From Ruminococcus flavefaciens AE3010 (GTDB lineage Bacteria; Bacillota; Clostridia; Oscillospirales; Ruminococcaceae): DNA of 64,000 nucleotides. Shown here in pieces: positions 17,319 through 28,200 of the stretch (its first letter is position 1; each line of letters starts with the position of its first letter). Location of the stretch: the NCBI RefSeq assembly GCF_000526795.1, contig NZ_JAGT01000001.1:1821001-1885000 (forward strand), read 5' to 3'. The notes under the pieces are model-generated. The model had not been told where the DNA came from, searched no databases, and was given only the letters and a program-made list of their open reading frames with translations. The position numbers were made by a program, and so were the translations under genes.

Positions 17319-17864
17319 TTATTGTTTCCTCACTGTATATACACGATCGAGGTTCGTCTGAATGCGGAGATAATGCGAACCAGAGCCGAGTAGATAAGTC
17401 CAAGACAGTACAGTAATTACCAGCAGCTTTGTGGATTCCAGCGAGAACAGACACAGTACTGCAACAATGATATTCACGATGCCCTGACTTAATTTCAGCT
17501 TCCATGGCGCACCGTTGCGCTTTGCTTCCAGTGCGCGGAGAATGTTTATCCCACCGCCGAAAGCGTGTGTGCCCAGCAGATAGAGTATCAGATACAGGTG
17601 TGGTATCTTGGTCAGCGTCATAGTGAAGATACCGAAATCAAGAACTATCAGCCCCACATACAGCTGTTTCTTTCCGCCTACCATATGGCGCGCCATTGTG
17701 AAATAGTATACGAGCAGGCGTATTCCTGTGATAAGCAGAGCCAGCGAGAGTATTACCGCCGCGATCAGAAAAGCGTCCTCAGGTTTGAGCAGGAGCATAA
17801 TAAGACTCAGCAGCAGCATGAGGATACCGACAAAAACATTGCGTATACGTCCGAGCTTACCCAT
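17319..17864 (-). CDS. HdeD/DUF308-like membrane protein
   Basis: The 181-residue product has about six hydrophobic segments arranged as repeated pairs, with GxRLLVYYFTMAR and GGKKQLYVGLIVLDFG in the loops, as in the HdeD/DUF308 family of small integral membrane proteins of unclear function. The ATG at 17864 (AAAGGGGG upstream) was chosen over a longer frame that only reads into the previous gene. It overlaps the stop of the preceding gene by 8 bp, so translation is probably coupled. It is the only intact gene of this three-gene operon. Confidence 0.75.
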   Translation of the reverse strand: MGKLGRIRNVFVGILMLLLSLIMLLLKPEDAFLIAAVILSLALLITGIRLLVYYFTMARHMVGGKKQLYVGLIVLDFGIFTMTLTKIPHLYLILYLLGTHAFGGGINILRALEAKRNGAPWKLKLSQGIVNIIVAVLCLFSLESTKLLVITVLSWTYLLGSGSHYLRIQTNLDRVYTVRKQ

Positions 17865-19010
17865 TATCGCGCCCCCTTTCCGACTGCTTAACGAGCCTCT
17901 TGAAATCGCGAATGCCGCGAAAGCCCTTAGCTGCAAAGTCAACTGAGAAGCCTGCAAGCATATTGCCTGAGCGGAATATCTGATTTGTGACCATACTTTT
18001 CTGCGCAAGTGCCGCAAGAATGAATTTACCGAGGAAGGTATCGTCTTTGGCTTTTTTGTCAGTCTTTAAGTATTCCTGTTCGTATCGGTTTTTATCGAAA
18101 TCGGGCACGTCCTGTCCCGAGAGCGACCTTGCAAATCCTGCCCAGTCAGCGCAGGAATCAAGCTGCCGTTTTTCAAGAATGTCTTTGATAGTTTTCTCAT
18201 AGGGAGCAGCTGTATCCCATGCGTATTTATCCAACTCAAAGGCAGAGCGTTCACCGCGCAGATACTGCATAGCAAATATGAGCTGACAGAATGCGTGATA
18301 GTAGTCTGAGGGATTGTCCTTTATTACCTCCTCGTAATCTCCCCATGCAGGGAGATATTTGTAGCGCATGAAGCTGTAATCGGGCAGATGTCCTGCACGT
18401 CCGTGACCGAGGTTCATAATGGTATTTTCATTGCTCTGAAAGAGTGAGGAGGTGTAAATACTCTGCTCGATGTCGTCAGGTGCGGAGGCACTGTGCCTGA
18501 ACTGTATCCTGTGCTCTCCGTCGGGAAGTATCTCAAAAAAATATCGGTCAGTATTGTTTATGACGAGAGAGGGCGTACCTGCGAAATACTGATGAGCCCA
18601 TGTGTCAGCAATGACGTGCATTGCAACGCCGACTGCCTGTAAGCTCTTACCCTTGGCAAGCTCTACGGTCATTGCAGCAAGGTCGCCGTTAGGTCCGCAG
18701 ATAAGACGGTATTTGCTGCGATAGCGCTTTGAGCATTTCTTGCGCTCGGCATAAAGATCTCGTAGCAGGAAATGAAAGGACGCCCATATGCGTGTGATGT
18801 CATGCAATCCTATCGGATCGGTGCTTGCGTCCATAAGTTCAAGCTGAAGCTGTGTGGTAGCCGCCGATAAAGGAGCTTTCAGCCTTGACAGATAGGTCCG
18901 TGAACACAAGTCCACAAACTGAGAGCTGTAGCAGACAGACATTCCTCATGGGAATACCCTGCAAGAAAAGCTGCGCAGTAGGTCGCATAGTAATGAAAAT
19001 CAGCCTGCAT
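17857..19010 (-). pseudogene. DUF6765-like protein, frameshifted near the N-terminus
   Basis: The true start is an ATG at 19010 that overlaps the previous stop (TAATG) and has GGAG upstream; it reads MQADFHYYATYCAAFLAGYS in the family style. At about 18940 the frame is lost inside a TGTCTGTC tract. The downstream frame from 18942 continues for 361 codons with SSQFVDL, a conserved AMHVIADTWAHQYFAG (paired His, metal-like) and GHGRAGHLPDYS. One extra TGTC unit would rejoin the frames as HEECLSVCYSSQFVD, matching the family pattern. As the sequence stands the protein is not made full length; reinitiation at 18942 would lack a proper ribosome binding site. Confidence 0.75.
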
Positions 19011-19505
19011 TATCTCGTCTCCGTTTCTGTGAGCTGCCCCGTCAGTTTTCTGACGCGGACGGCGTTGAACATAAGCTCCCCCAGTGTGACGAGCATGGTG
19101 ATATCAATGAAAATAGTAGCGATGCCCTCGGTAATGGTGCGAAAAGCCCATGTGAAGTTTATTATCTCCGCTGTGATACCAATGCAGTATACGATTATGT
19201 AAAGACCGTTTGCGATAAGGTAGCCGGTCCGCTTTTTCCCGCCAAGCCCCTCTTTACGGGCTGAAAGCCCGATGTACAAATGAATGCTGAGTATCACAAG
19301 CGAAAAAAAATACTATGATGATCCCTAATATGATCATTATCTGTCCTGTGCTCAGCTCGACAGTGTTTTTTATCTGACTTATCAGCATATCGCGTTCCAA
19401 TATGATAGTCATGATGATACGAATTACTGTCCATATGCCGAACAATGCAACTCCTGTTCCGATGCTGACAAGATTATCAAGGCATCGTCTGATCTCCTTC
19501 CGCAT
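19010..19505 (-). pseudogene. four-span membrane protein, frameshifted at a T8 tract
   Basis: An ATG at 19505 with GGGAGG upstream begins MRKEIRRCLDNLVSIGTGVA and runs through two membrane segments to a run of eight T (A8 on the plus strand, 19303-19310). After the tract the reading frame that continues the hydrophobic pattern (LVILSIHLYIGLSARKEG, then two more segments) is shifted by one base and ends at 19010. A one-base change in the tract would give one protein of about 165 residues. It is the first gene of the operon. The family was not recognised. Confidence 0.7.
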
Positions 19506-19541
19506 AAAAACCTCCCTGAAAATTCAGCTTTCCCTATCAAC

Positions 19542-19570
19542 AGTATACCACAGTATTACGTTCTAATCAA
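19542..19570 (-). promoter_or_regulatory. promoter of the frameshifted operon
   Basis: On the minus strand -35 TTGATT (19570-19565), 17-bp spacer, -10 TATACT (19547-19542). Confidence 0.65.
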
Positions 19571-19596
19571 GAGTATACTGTATACGGTCTATAATT

Positions 19597-19641
19597 AAAA
19601 ACGGCTAATGTCAGCATTAAAGCCTTCATTAGCCGTTTTAT
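19597..19641. terminator. terminator of the CotH/dockerin gene
   Basis: AAAACGGCTAATG / CATTAGCCGTTTT with a 16-base loop and T-runs on both sides. Confidence 0.8.
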
Positions 19642-19680
19642 ACTTTTTATCGGTATTACTGCCTTACAGCAATATGCTTA

Positions 19681-22608
19681 TCATTTTTTGAGTGCTTCGC
19701 GGATTATCTCAAATCTCTTGATAAGGAAGTCAACAACTGAGGTCTGACCGCCGCCGAACATTCCGCCGCCGAAGTCCATGTTGCCCCAGTCCATATCGCC
19801 GAAGTCCATGTCGCCCCAGTCCATGTTGCTCCAATCAACATTAGCCCAGTCGAAGCTTGCGTCACCGAAGCCCTGCCAGCCGCCTGCACCGTTAGCGTCG
19901 CCGCCAAAGCCCGGCCATGCACCGCCTTCTCCGTTGGCGTCACCGCCAAAGCCCGGCCATGCACCGCCTTCTCCGTTGGCATCTCCGCCAAAGCCCGGCC
20001 ATGCACCGCCTTCTCCGTTAGCATCTCCGCCGTTGCCGTTCCAGTTGCCCCAGCTCATGCCTGTATCCTCTTCGCTGTACTGGAGTCCCTCAGCGCTCTT
20101 TGAAGTGTTTACATCAAATTCATCAATAGTGAATGAAGCACGGGGATCAGCTGCTACGTGTGAGCGTATCTTCTTTGCATAATCAGCAACATATGATTCG
20201 GGATCACTGTAGTAATCCATGATATCGTTTACGATATCCACATACATATCATAGTATTCGGGCACCTGAAGAAGCTTTGCCAGCGGACGGTCTTCAACAG
20301 TTGACTGATAGAGACTTGTGGTGATATCAGATGTTACGGAGCTTGCGCCGCCTGTGAAGTTGCCGAGACAGAGGTTGTAGTCCCAGCCTACGAAATATGC
20401 CTTGCCGCCCGAGTACATGAGGTAGTAGTTATGGGCAAGTGAGCCGTTGTAGCTGTCGTAGTTGCAGAAAATAGAGTTTACTGCAAAGCCCTTGAGGAAG
20501 CTTGGTACGTCGATAACGTCCTCGATGAACTTGTAGTCTGTAGGAGTCAGCTTGTTGATAGCTGTCTGTATATCGACGATATGCTGGTAATTATCGTCTT
20601 TGCCGAACTTGACGTCAAATCTGTCGGGAGTCATGTTCTCTGTGAATGAGCAGTAGCTGTCGCCGCCGAAGCCCCAGCCGCCGCCGTTGCCTGCTCTTTC
20701 GGTAGCCTTGTAGAGTACCGAATCATCATCTACGGCATAGCGCTCTGCAACTGTAGTACCCGGCTGCTCAGCCAGCAGATAGAAGCTGTAAAGCTGTCCG
20801 TTAAGGTACATATCTGTATGTGCAGCATGAGGAGCAACGCCGTCTATCTCATACATTGCGTTGTAGCAGATAATATCTCTGAGGCAGGAAGCGTCCATGA
20901 GCATATTGTTCATGCAGAGCTCAGTAAGACCGTGGTAGTTTGTCTCCTTATCGTACTTGTCCATTTTGATGCGGAAGCTGTACTTGCCGTTCTGAGCCAT
21001 CATAAGGGAGCTGTTGCCCTTGGTTCTGATGCCCACGTTCTTGTATTCCTCGCCGTCGATAATAACGTCGCAGGGATTCCACTCCTCCTTGCTTGCGTTT
21101 TTGAGGAGCTCCTCCCACTTGGCTTCGTCCATTTTGACGTCGATCTTGTGGATCATTTTCTGACTGAAGAGCTCGCTGTAGAGCTGCTCCTCGTTCTCCA
21201 TGTCATTGTTTACTTCCTTGTATGAAGCAGGCTTGCCAGCCTTGAAGGTGCTGCCTGTGCTGTGCTTCATCTTGATACCGCCTGTGAAGAGCTTATACTC
21301 GTCGCTGCCGATACTTGATGATGAAACTATTGCATATCTGAACTTCTTGCCCGTATTCTTATCAAAGAGCTCCTTATTTGAGGAATCTGTAAGAGCGATA
21401 GGATTGTTCTTTGACCATTCCTTTACGAAGTCGAACATAAGGGTGTTCTGCTCTGTCGAGGTCAGGTTCTCGCACTGGCAGTCGGTAGCTGTTGCTATGA
21501 GCTCGCCGCCTGTGATACTGATAGTGCCTGCACTTGTAAGTCCCTTGTCGCCGAATGCGGAGATATCACCGCCGCTGATGTTGATAGCTGTCTCAGCCTG
21601 TACAGCGTCGTTGCCGCACTTGATAACGACTTCGCCGCCCGAGAGGTCAACATTGCCCTTTGTTGATTTGATACCGTCGCCCTCGGACTTGATATAGAGC
21701 TTGCCGTCCTTGACTGTAACAGAGGACTTGCCCTTTACTGCATCGTTGGGCTCTGTTTCATTGAGAGTATCAATGCTTGTGGTGCCGCCTGTGAACTTTA
21801 TATCGTTGTTGCACTCGATAGCAGGCTGAATGTTAGCGGTTATGGTAAGTGTACCTGTGCCCTTGTCTCCGCCCTTTATTGTAAGGTCGTCCTTGGCTTC
21901 GATAACGGCGTTTTTCTCGTTATCGCCCGTATAAGCGGCAGTGCCGTCCGAGATAGTATTCTCGGTTCCGTCAGCGATAGTGATGGAGGTCTTGTCCGCA
22001 TTCTTTACAAATACGGCAGGAGCGCTCTTGCCTGTGATATTCACGCCGCTGAATATGAGCTTTACAGTGCCCTTGTCAGCTTCAGCATCGGGAACTTCAA
22101 CGTAGATCTGACCGTCTGAAAGAGTACCGTCAATGGTGTAGCTTCCCGAATGAGAGATAGTGACCTTGGAGCCGTCTGCCACAGCGTACTGTCCGTCAAC
22201 AGTTATGGCATTGTCCTTGAGGTGTATCTTTGTGCTTTCCTCGTCCTTTGAGGAGCTGTCGCCGTTATTTCCTTCTGCGACGCTCTCGGGCAGGCTCTTT
22301 ATAATGCCGAGAAGGTAACGCTGGATAGAGAGGGCGTCATTGGCGGTGATACCGTTGCCGCGCTCCGAAACGTCAGCAAGGTCTGCACCGTCAAGGGTAA
22401 GGTGTTTTGCGTCTGTACCTGTAGTGCCGAACTTTGAGGGGTTAGCCAGAGACTGCATAACGAGAACGCAGTCCGACATATCAACCGAGCCGTCTAAGTT
22501 GGCGTCGCCGTACAGCTTGTCGGCTGCTGAGCCTGTGAGAGTCAGGACTGCCGCAGAACCGACGACGCAGGCAGATAATATGCCTGCAAGAATGTTTTTC
22601 TTTTTCAT
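19681..22608 (-). CDS. secreted CotH-domain protein with an N-terminal dockerin
   Basis: The 975-residue product (ATG at 22608, AGGAGG 9 bases upstream) has a signal peptide (about 1-28). A type I dockerin follows directly (YGDANLDGSVDMSDCVLVMQ and GNGITANDALSIQRYLLG, about 32-105). Next come a DUF4353/Cthe_2159-like beta-helix region (about 120-400), rich in Asp/Asn-Gly turns and polysaccharide-binding in relatives, and a CotH domain (about 475-800) with GIRTKGNSSL, YKAT and YFVGWDYNLCLGNF. CotH is a spore-coat protein kinase in Bacillus; in ruminococcal cellulosomes the domain is common but its role is unproven. The C-terminus has three exact 14-residue repeats and an Asp/Gly/Met/Trp-rich tail. 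An N-terminal dockerin is unusual. Confidence 0.85.
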   Translation of the reverse strand: MKKKNILAGILSACVVGSAAVLTLTGSAADKLYGDANLDGSVDMSDCVLVMQSLANPSKFGTTGTDAKHLTLDGADLADVSERGNGITANDALSIQRYLLGIIKSLPESVAEGNNGDSSSKDEESTKIHLKDNAITVDGQYAVADGSKVTISHSGSYTIDGTLSDGQIYVEVPDAEADKGTVKLIFSGVNITGKSAPAVFVKNADKTSITIADGTENTISDGTAAYTGDNEKNAVIEAKDDLTIKGGDKGTGTLTITANIQPAIECNNDIKFTGGTTSIDTLNETEPNDAVKGKSSVTVKDGKLYIKSEGDGIKSTKGNVDLSGGEVVIKCGNDAVQAETAINISGGDISAFGDKGLTSAGTISITGGELIATATDCQCENLTSTEQNTLMFDFVKEWSKNNPIALTDSSNKELFDKNTGKKFRYAIVSSSSIGSDEYKLFTGGIKMKHSTGSTFKAGKPASYKEVNNDMENEEQLYSELFSQKMIHKIDVKMDEAKWEELLKNASKEEWNPCDVIIDGEEYKNVGIRTKGNSSLMMAQNGKYSFRIKMDKYDKETNYHGLTELCMNNMLMDASCLRDIICYNAMYEIDGVAPHAAHTDMYLNGQLYSFYLLAEQPGTTVAERYAVDDDSVLYKATERAGNGGGWGFGGDSYCSFTENMTPDRFDVKFGKDDNYQHIVDIQTAINKLTPTDYKFIEDVIDVPSFLKGFAVNSIFCNYDSYNGSLAHNYYLMYSGGKAYFVGWDYNLCLGNFTGGASSVTSDITTSLYQSTVEDRPLAKLLQVPEYYDMYVDIVNDIMDYYSDPESYVADYAKKIRSHVAADPRASFTIDEFDVNTSKSAEGLQYSEEDTGMSWGNWNGNGGDANGEGGAWPGFGGDANGEGGAWPGFGGDANGEGGAWPGFGGDANGAGGWQGFGDASFDWANVDWSNMDWGDMDFGDMDWGNMDFGGGMFGGGQTSVVDFLIKRFEIIREALKK
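19901..20026 (-). repeat. three tandem 42-bp repeats in the CotH gene
   Basis: Three nearly identical 42-bp units encode GGDANGEGGAWPGF-type 14-residue repeats; a fourth degenerate unit (GGDANGAGGWQGF) precedes DASFDW. Such tracts are prone to copy-number change. Confidence 0.9.
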
Positions 22609-22809
22609 TTTTTTCATCCTCCTAAAAAATATAAAAACAATAAATGTATTTAAATAATAACGTGCCAATCTTAAAATAGTCTTAAACTCGACCGGTAAAA
22701 GGCTTTAAATAGCGGAATTGTATGTAGAAAAAATGCAATTTTTAAACTTGTGCGGCGATTATTTGATTATATCAATTACATCTGCCAAAACGCATAACGG
22801 ATAACAAAA

Positions 22810-22848
22810 AACAGCCTTGCTCTCCCAAACTCGGGGAACAAGGCTGTT
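22810..22848. terminator. bidirectional terminator after the lipoprotein gene
   Basis: AACAGCCTTG / CAAGGCTGTT with a 19-base loop and flanking T/A runs. The rest of 22609-22939 is AT-rich upstream DNA of the CotH gene with no gene. Confidence 0.75.
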
Positions 22849-22939
22849 ATTTTATTATGTGCTCAGGTCAGGCAGTATCTGCCCCTATTCCATGTGCTGT
22901 CATAGCGAATGACAATAAAGCTCCATGGGATACTGCTTT

Positions 22940-23308
22940 TTAATCAACAGGGATTATGGGAAGATCTATTGAACCGTCTGCATTAACCTTTACGCCGCTG
23001 TCCGGGGCTGTTACAGCTTCTTCGGTCGGTTCTGCGTTCTCAGTTACAGTTTCCTGCTGTTGTTTTTCTGTTGTTATCGGCACAGTCTCAGGCTCTGAGC
23101 TCTCGGACGGCTTTTCATTGGTCTCCGTCACAATTTCAGAAGTGATACCTTCTGTTGTATTGGTTGTATCGTTTTTTTCTTCTGTGATCGCAGCTGTTGT
23201 AACTTTCACATCAGAAGGCTGCTTGCTCATGCCGCTGCTGCTGTCTCCGCCGTTACACCCTGTAAGGAGCAGAGATGCAGCAAGAAAAATAAATATCGTT
23301 TTTTTCAT
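22940..23308 (-). CDS. small Thr/Glu-rich lipoprotein
   Basis: The 122-residue product has a lipoprotein signal (lipobox LLTGC at residues 14-18). The remainder is a low-complexity Thr/Glu/Ser-rich stretch with no folded domain apparent, closing with a short motif (VNADGSIDLPIIPVD). It may be a spacer-like surface lipoprotein or the remnant of a larger one. It lies 51 bp downstream of the 23360-24685 gene on the same strand, so the two could be cotranscribed. Confidence 0.65.
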   Translation of the reverse strand: MKKTIFIFLAASLLLTGCNGGDSSSGMSKQPSDVKVTTAAITEEKNDTTNTTEGITSEIVTETNEKPSESSEPETVPITTEKQQQETVTENAEPTEEAVTAPDSGVKVNADGSIDLPIIPVD

Positions 23309-23359
23309 AATTATCCCTGTATCGTTCCTTTCTTCAGCGTTCAGATAATATGCCTTTGC

Positions 23360-24685
23360 TTAATCGGCATAATCTGCTGCAGCGATAAAATACTCATAGA
23401 GCGCATTAGCCATTGCAACGTCCTTGTCAAGAGGCTTTTCGCTGCTCATAATTCGGTAAGCCCATGCCATAGGTGTGAATAGGTAATCAGTACCCTGATA
23501 GTTTACATTGAATGTTGTGCCAAGCTGTGTAGGCATAATATTTGGGATCTCAAAGCAGACCTTTCCGTTTGCGCCCTCAAATGCATATATAACCTCAAAG
23601 GGCGAGATATTAAGCTTATTGTTTTCGTCAAAGGTCCAGATATCGTATGCAGCCACATCATGGTGTGTCTCCTCGTACTTGGCTGTATACAGACGAACTG
23701 AGAGCTTTGAGTTCAGAACAAGCGAGATAAGGGCTGTATCCGGATCAAACATGGGCTGATACTTATTGAAAGAGTATTCGCCGAATACAGTTTTTGAATT
23801 GACTATCTCATCTGAATGATCCTTTACCTTGGGCAGGGTGCTGCTGCCGAAATAGGCTTCCGAGACCTTTCCGTACTGTCTTGTTGCTTTTACAAGAGCA
23901 TCAAGCTTTTTATCAGTCTTGGTGTCAAGAGAATCAAGGTACTCATTTACTGAAAATGCCAGTGTATCTATAGGTGTTTTATTGTCACCGTAATAAAGCT
24001 GAGCAGTGATCTTGCTGTTCATATTGTCTGCGGTAACATTGGCAGTAACGCAGTAAACTTCCTTGCCGCCGACAGTTCTGAGCTCAAGCTCATGGAGCTC
24101 ATCGCCTGCCTCATCGCATTTGCCTGATAACTTGACTTTAAGATCAGCTGCGTTGCTTTCATAAGCTTCATCCACAATAAAGTTCATACCGATACCGTCA
24201 TTAAGAGTTATATTCTTGCTGCTGAACTTAGGGACACCGAGCCCCACAGTGAAAGGAGCGCTTTCCGTCCCCTTGCCGCCTGTTATATAGAAGCCCTCGG
24301 GAACAGCGGCAGAGTCCCTGCGTGTTATGTAAAAGCCATTGTGTACTTCTGTAAACATGGTATCGCCTGTTTTCCATATGTACTGATTATCAGTATCGGA
24401 GCTTTCGTATGCTGTAATTTTTAAATTGCTCTCGAGCTTTACTACAGGATTACCTGATGCGGGATCATCATCGATAACAAACCACGTTGCACCTGTTACA
24501 GCGATAGTATCTCCCACCTTATAAAAAGTACCTAATGCAGGTGCCTTTTCCTCTGATGCTGCATGAGCAGCGATACCGCTGCTGAACACTGATAATGCTC
24601 CTGTATCCACAGCCACTGCACCTGCTGCAAGAGCAGCTGTCACTAAGATAGCTGTCATTTTTTTCCGACTGCCTGATCTTTTCAT
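23360..24685 (-). CDS. secreted protein of unknown function
   Basis: The 441-residue product has a clear signal peptide (about 1-43, ending AAHAAS) and GAGGAGG before the ATG. The mature part opens with a roughly 65-residue beta-rich module (GTFYKVGDTIAVTGATWFVI) and then a roughly 300-residue region with LNDGIGMNFIVDEAY, a Lys/Asp-rich helix near 255-275 and an alanine-rich C-terminus. No dockerin, anchor or catalytic signature could be found. Its place among cellulosomal genes and its export suggest a surface or extracellular role, nothing firmer. Confidence 0.6.
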   Translation of the reverse strand: MKRSGSRKKMTAILVTAALAAGAVAVDTGALSVFSSGIAAHAASEEKAPALGTFYKVGDTIAVTGATWFVIDDDPASGNPVVKLESNLKITAYESSDTDNQYIWKTGDTMFTEVHNGFYITRRDSAAVPEGFYITGGKGTESAPFTVGLGVPKFSSKNITLNDGIGMNFIVDEAYESNAADLKVKLSGKCDEAGDELHELELRTVGGKEVYCVTANVTADNMNSKITAQLYYGDNKTPIDTLAFSVNEYLDSLDTKTDKKLDALVKATRQYGKVSEAYFGSSTLPKVKDHSDEIVNSKTVFGEYSFNKYQPMFDPDTALISLVLNSKLSVRLYTAKYEETHHDVAAYDIWTFDENNKLNISPFEVIYAFEGANGKVCFEIPNIMPTQLGTTFNVNYQGTDYLFTPMAWAYRIMSSEKPLDKDVAMANALYEYFIAAADYAD

Positions 24686-25153
24686 TATTATGTCCTCCTC
24701 AGTTTTAATAAATGTCTTATTAAAGAAGCCTTTGTTGTACTGATCGAATAAAAAGACAGAGCAGAATTGAGAGTGAGAACATATTACGTTTGTACAGAAG
24801 TTTTTAAGCCTCTTTCAGATAATTATACTTTTTGTTAATCATCAGTATTTATATACTTAAAGGCATTTAGCATTATAACACAGATGTAATTGATTGTCAA
24901 TACAAAAATTGTCTTTTTCAAGTGTTTCATGCCAAAAAATAACAGCCTATCCGCAAATGCAGATACGCTATCCTGTATCTCATACACCTGTGCACGATAA
25001 GAGTCGGCTTTCTCATCGGCAATGACCATTGCGCTGACAGCTCCGCCATTGCAAACTATCAAATCTTACAGTAAGCGGCAGTTATATTCTTTGACATATA
25101 TATATTTTGTTTCAAAATATCTCATTTTGTCCACCTTTTATTGATTTTTTGCG

Positions 25154-25182
25154 TTGACAATCCATTAAATAGGCTTTACAAT
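25154..25182 (+). promoter_or_regulatory. promoter for the GH30-CE4 gene
   Basis: -35 TTGACA (25154-25159), 17-bp spacer, -10 TACAAT (25177-25182). The rest of 24686-25249 is AT-rich and carries only a doubtful 75-codon minus-strand frame. Confidence 0.65.
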
Positions 25183-25249
25183 ATAATTAGTTCCTTTATT
25201 ATGGGGATATTATGTACGAAACAAATCCGTATTTGAGGAGGATATTAAA

Positions 25250-28200
25250 ATGAACATTACTCGCAAATTCAAGACTGCTGTTTCGGCAGTTATGGCGGGA
25301 GCAATGCTGGCAAGTACAGCTTCGTCACTTCCGCTTCCGTCAGCGGCACCTCTCAGTGCAGAGGCAGCAGGTGCGTGCACCATCAACACAAACAAGGAGT
25401 ACCAGACGATACGCGGCTTCGGCGGTATGAACCACCCAGAGTGGCAGAGCTATAATGCTCAGAACGGCGCTCCCGGAGACATGACCGAGGCTCAGGTGCA
25501 GAAGGCATTCGGAAACGGCGCCGACGAGCTGGGACTTACAATTCTGCGTATCTTCGTCAGCGATGACAAGAATGCATGGAAGAACGCTATTCCAACAGCT
25601 CAGAGAGCTCAGAAGCTCGGCGCTACAGTATTTGCTACACCTTGGAATCCGCCAGCTTCAATGAGAACAAACGGCACAGGCGGTCCTACAGGCGGTCAGT
25701 ATGTGCTTAAACAGGGCGCAGAAGCTCAGTACGCTCAGCACCTCAATGACTTCATCAAGTACTGCAACAATCAAGGCGTTCAGCTCAATTCTATCTCTGT
25801 TCAGAACGAGCCTGACTGGTCGGGCGAGTGGACAGCATGGACAGCTGACCGTGCGGCAAACTTCATTGCAAACTACGGTAAGTCCGTAACAGCAGGCACA
25901 ACAACAAAGCTCATGTCACCTGAAAGCTTCAGCTACAATAAGAGCTTCTACAACGCTATCCTCAACAACTCCAAGGCAATGGCAAACTGCGACATGTTCG
26001 GTACACACTTCTACGGAACACAGCGCAGCCAGATGGATTTCCCTGCCCTTGAACAGTGCGGCAAGGAAATTTGGATGACCGAGGTTTACGTTCCAAATAG
26101 TGATAACAACTCCGCTGACCGCTGGCCCGAGGGCGTTAAGGTAGCTGAAAATATCCACAATGCTTTAGTTGTTGGTAACATGAATGCTTACGTATGGTGG
26201 TATATCCGCCGTCAGTACAGCCCGATGTGGGATACCGGTAAGATTTCCAAGCGTGGTTACGCTATGGCACAGTTCTCCAAGTGGGTTCGCCCGGGCGACG
26301 TTCGTATCGACGCAACAGAGCAGCCAAATACAAACATTCTTGTATCAGCATATAAGCACAGCGACACACAGGCTACAGTAGTCGCAATCAATAAGGGCAG
26401 CGGTGCAGTAAGTCAGCAGTTCACCCTCAGCGGCAGAAACGTTACAGGCGTTGAGACCTACAGAACATCGGGCAGCGAGAATATCGCAAGCATAAACGGA
26501 GTTTCAGCAAGCGGTTCATCGTTCACAGCACAGCTCCCCGCAAACAGCGTTTCCACATTCGTTGTGGCTCTTGAAAGCGATGGCAAGGGCTTCGTGGGCG
26601 GCAAGGATCCCACACCTCCCGAGCCTATCGAGCCTGATGCAAACGGTTATTACTACCACGACACATTCGAGGACGACAGCAACGGCTGGGAAGGCAGAGG
26701 CGGTGCTACAGTTTCCACAGGCGGTTCAGCATACGCAGGCAGCAAGGCTCTCACAGTATCTGGCAGAACCAGTGCATGGCACGGCGCAATGAAGACCCTC
26801 GACTACCTTACATTCAAGGCAGGCGAGTCCTACAGCTTCAGCGTTGCAGCAAAGGGCTCAGGCAACATGATGCTCTCCATCGAGTATACTGCCGACGGCG
26901 AGACCAAGTACGGTCACATTGCAGACGGAGTTTCCAACGGCGAGTACGTACAGCTTGCAAATCCAAACTACACTATCCCAACGGGAGCTTCCAACATCAA
27001 GCTCTATGTTGAGACTGAGGAAGGCACAGATGACTTTGCTATCGACGAAGCAATCGTTGCTAAGGCTGGCACAGTTATCGACGGTCCAAAGGCTGTTACA
27101 ACAACAACTACTACAACCACCACAACGACCACGACCACTACTACAGCTGCACCGATCGTTACAACAACTGCCGATCCAAAGGCTGCACTTGACGCAAAGG
27201 TCTCCAAGTGGGGCGACGCTAACAACGACGGCGGCGTGGACATGGCTGACGTAGTTCTTATCATGCAGTCACTGGCTAACCCAAACAAGTACAAGCTCAC
27301 AGAGCCAGGCGTTTATAACGCAGACGTAAGCGAGGCAGGCGGCGGTATCACATCAAATGACGCCCTCGTTATCCAGAAGTTCCTCTTAGGCACTATAACA
27401 AAGCTCCCTGAGAGCTATGCAGGCAATATAAACGTAACTCCTGCAACTCAGCCTACAACACAGGCTCCAACTACCAAGGCAACTACAACAGAGGCAGCTA
27501 CAACTACAGTTGCTCCCGTTGCAAAGACATACTTCAAGAGCTCATTCGATTCAAGCACAGACAGCTGGACAGGCAGAGGAAATGCTTCCGTTGCTGCAAG
27601 CGATGACAGCTACTACTCAGGCAAGTCACTCTACGTTTCAGGCAGATCAGCTGCATGGAACGGCGCAGCTTATACTCTCGGCTCTGACTTCAAGGCAGGC
27701 GAGACATACAGCTTCAGCGCTGCTATACTCCAGCAGTCAGGCAAGGACGTTAAGTTCCAGCTCTCACTCCAGCAGGGCTCAGGCGACTCCGTTACTTACA
27801 CTGCTATCGCATCAGAAACATGTAAGAACGGCGAATGGACAAAGCTGGAAAACACAGAATTCACTATTCCCGATAACTCAGGCGATATGATACTCTATGT
27901 TGAAACTATGGACGGATCAGGTGATACTATGGACTTCTATCTTGACGAAGTACTTGCAGCATCAGCAGGCACAAAGTCTTCAGTAGTAACAGGTCAGGGG
28001 CACGTTGGCGAAGTTAAGACTCCCGAGCCCGGTAAAGTTGACACTTCCAAGAAGCTCTGCGCTATCTCATTCGACGACGGTGCATCAGCTACAAGCACAT
28101 CAGACCCTGCTTACAGAATAATCAATGCTCTTTCAAAGAACGGCATGACAGCTACATTCTTCAATGTAGGCAACTGGATCAAGACAAACGAGCAGATCAA

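Noticed and set aside
24835..25062. 75-codon minus-strand frame with a hydrophobic end
   Set aside because: It needs a TTG start, has no ribosome binding site and matches nothing known; the region is AT-rich intergenic DNA.
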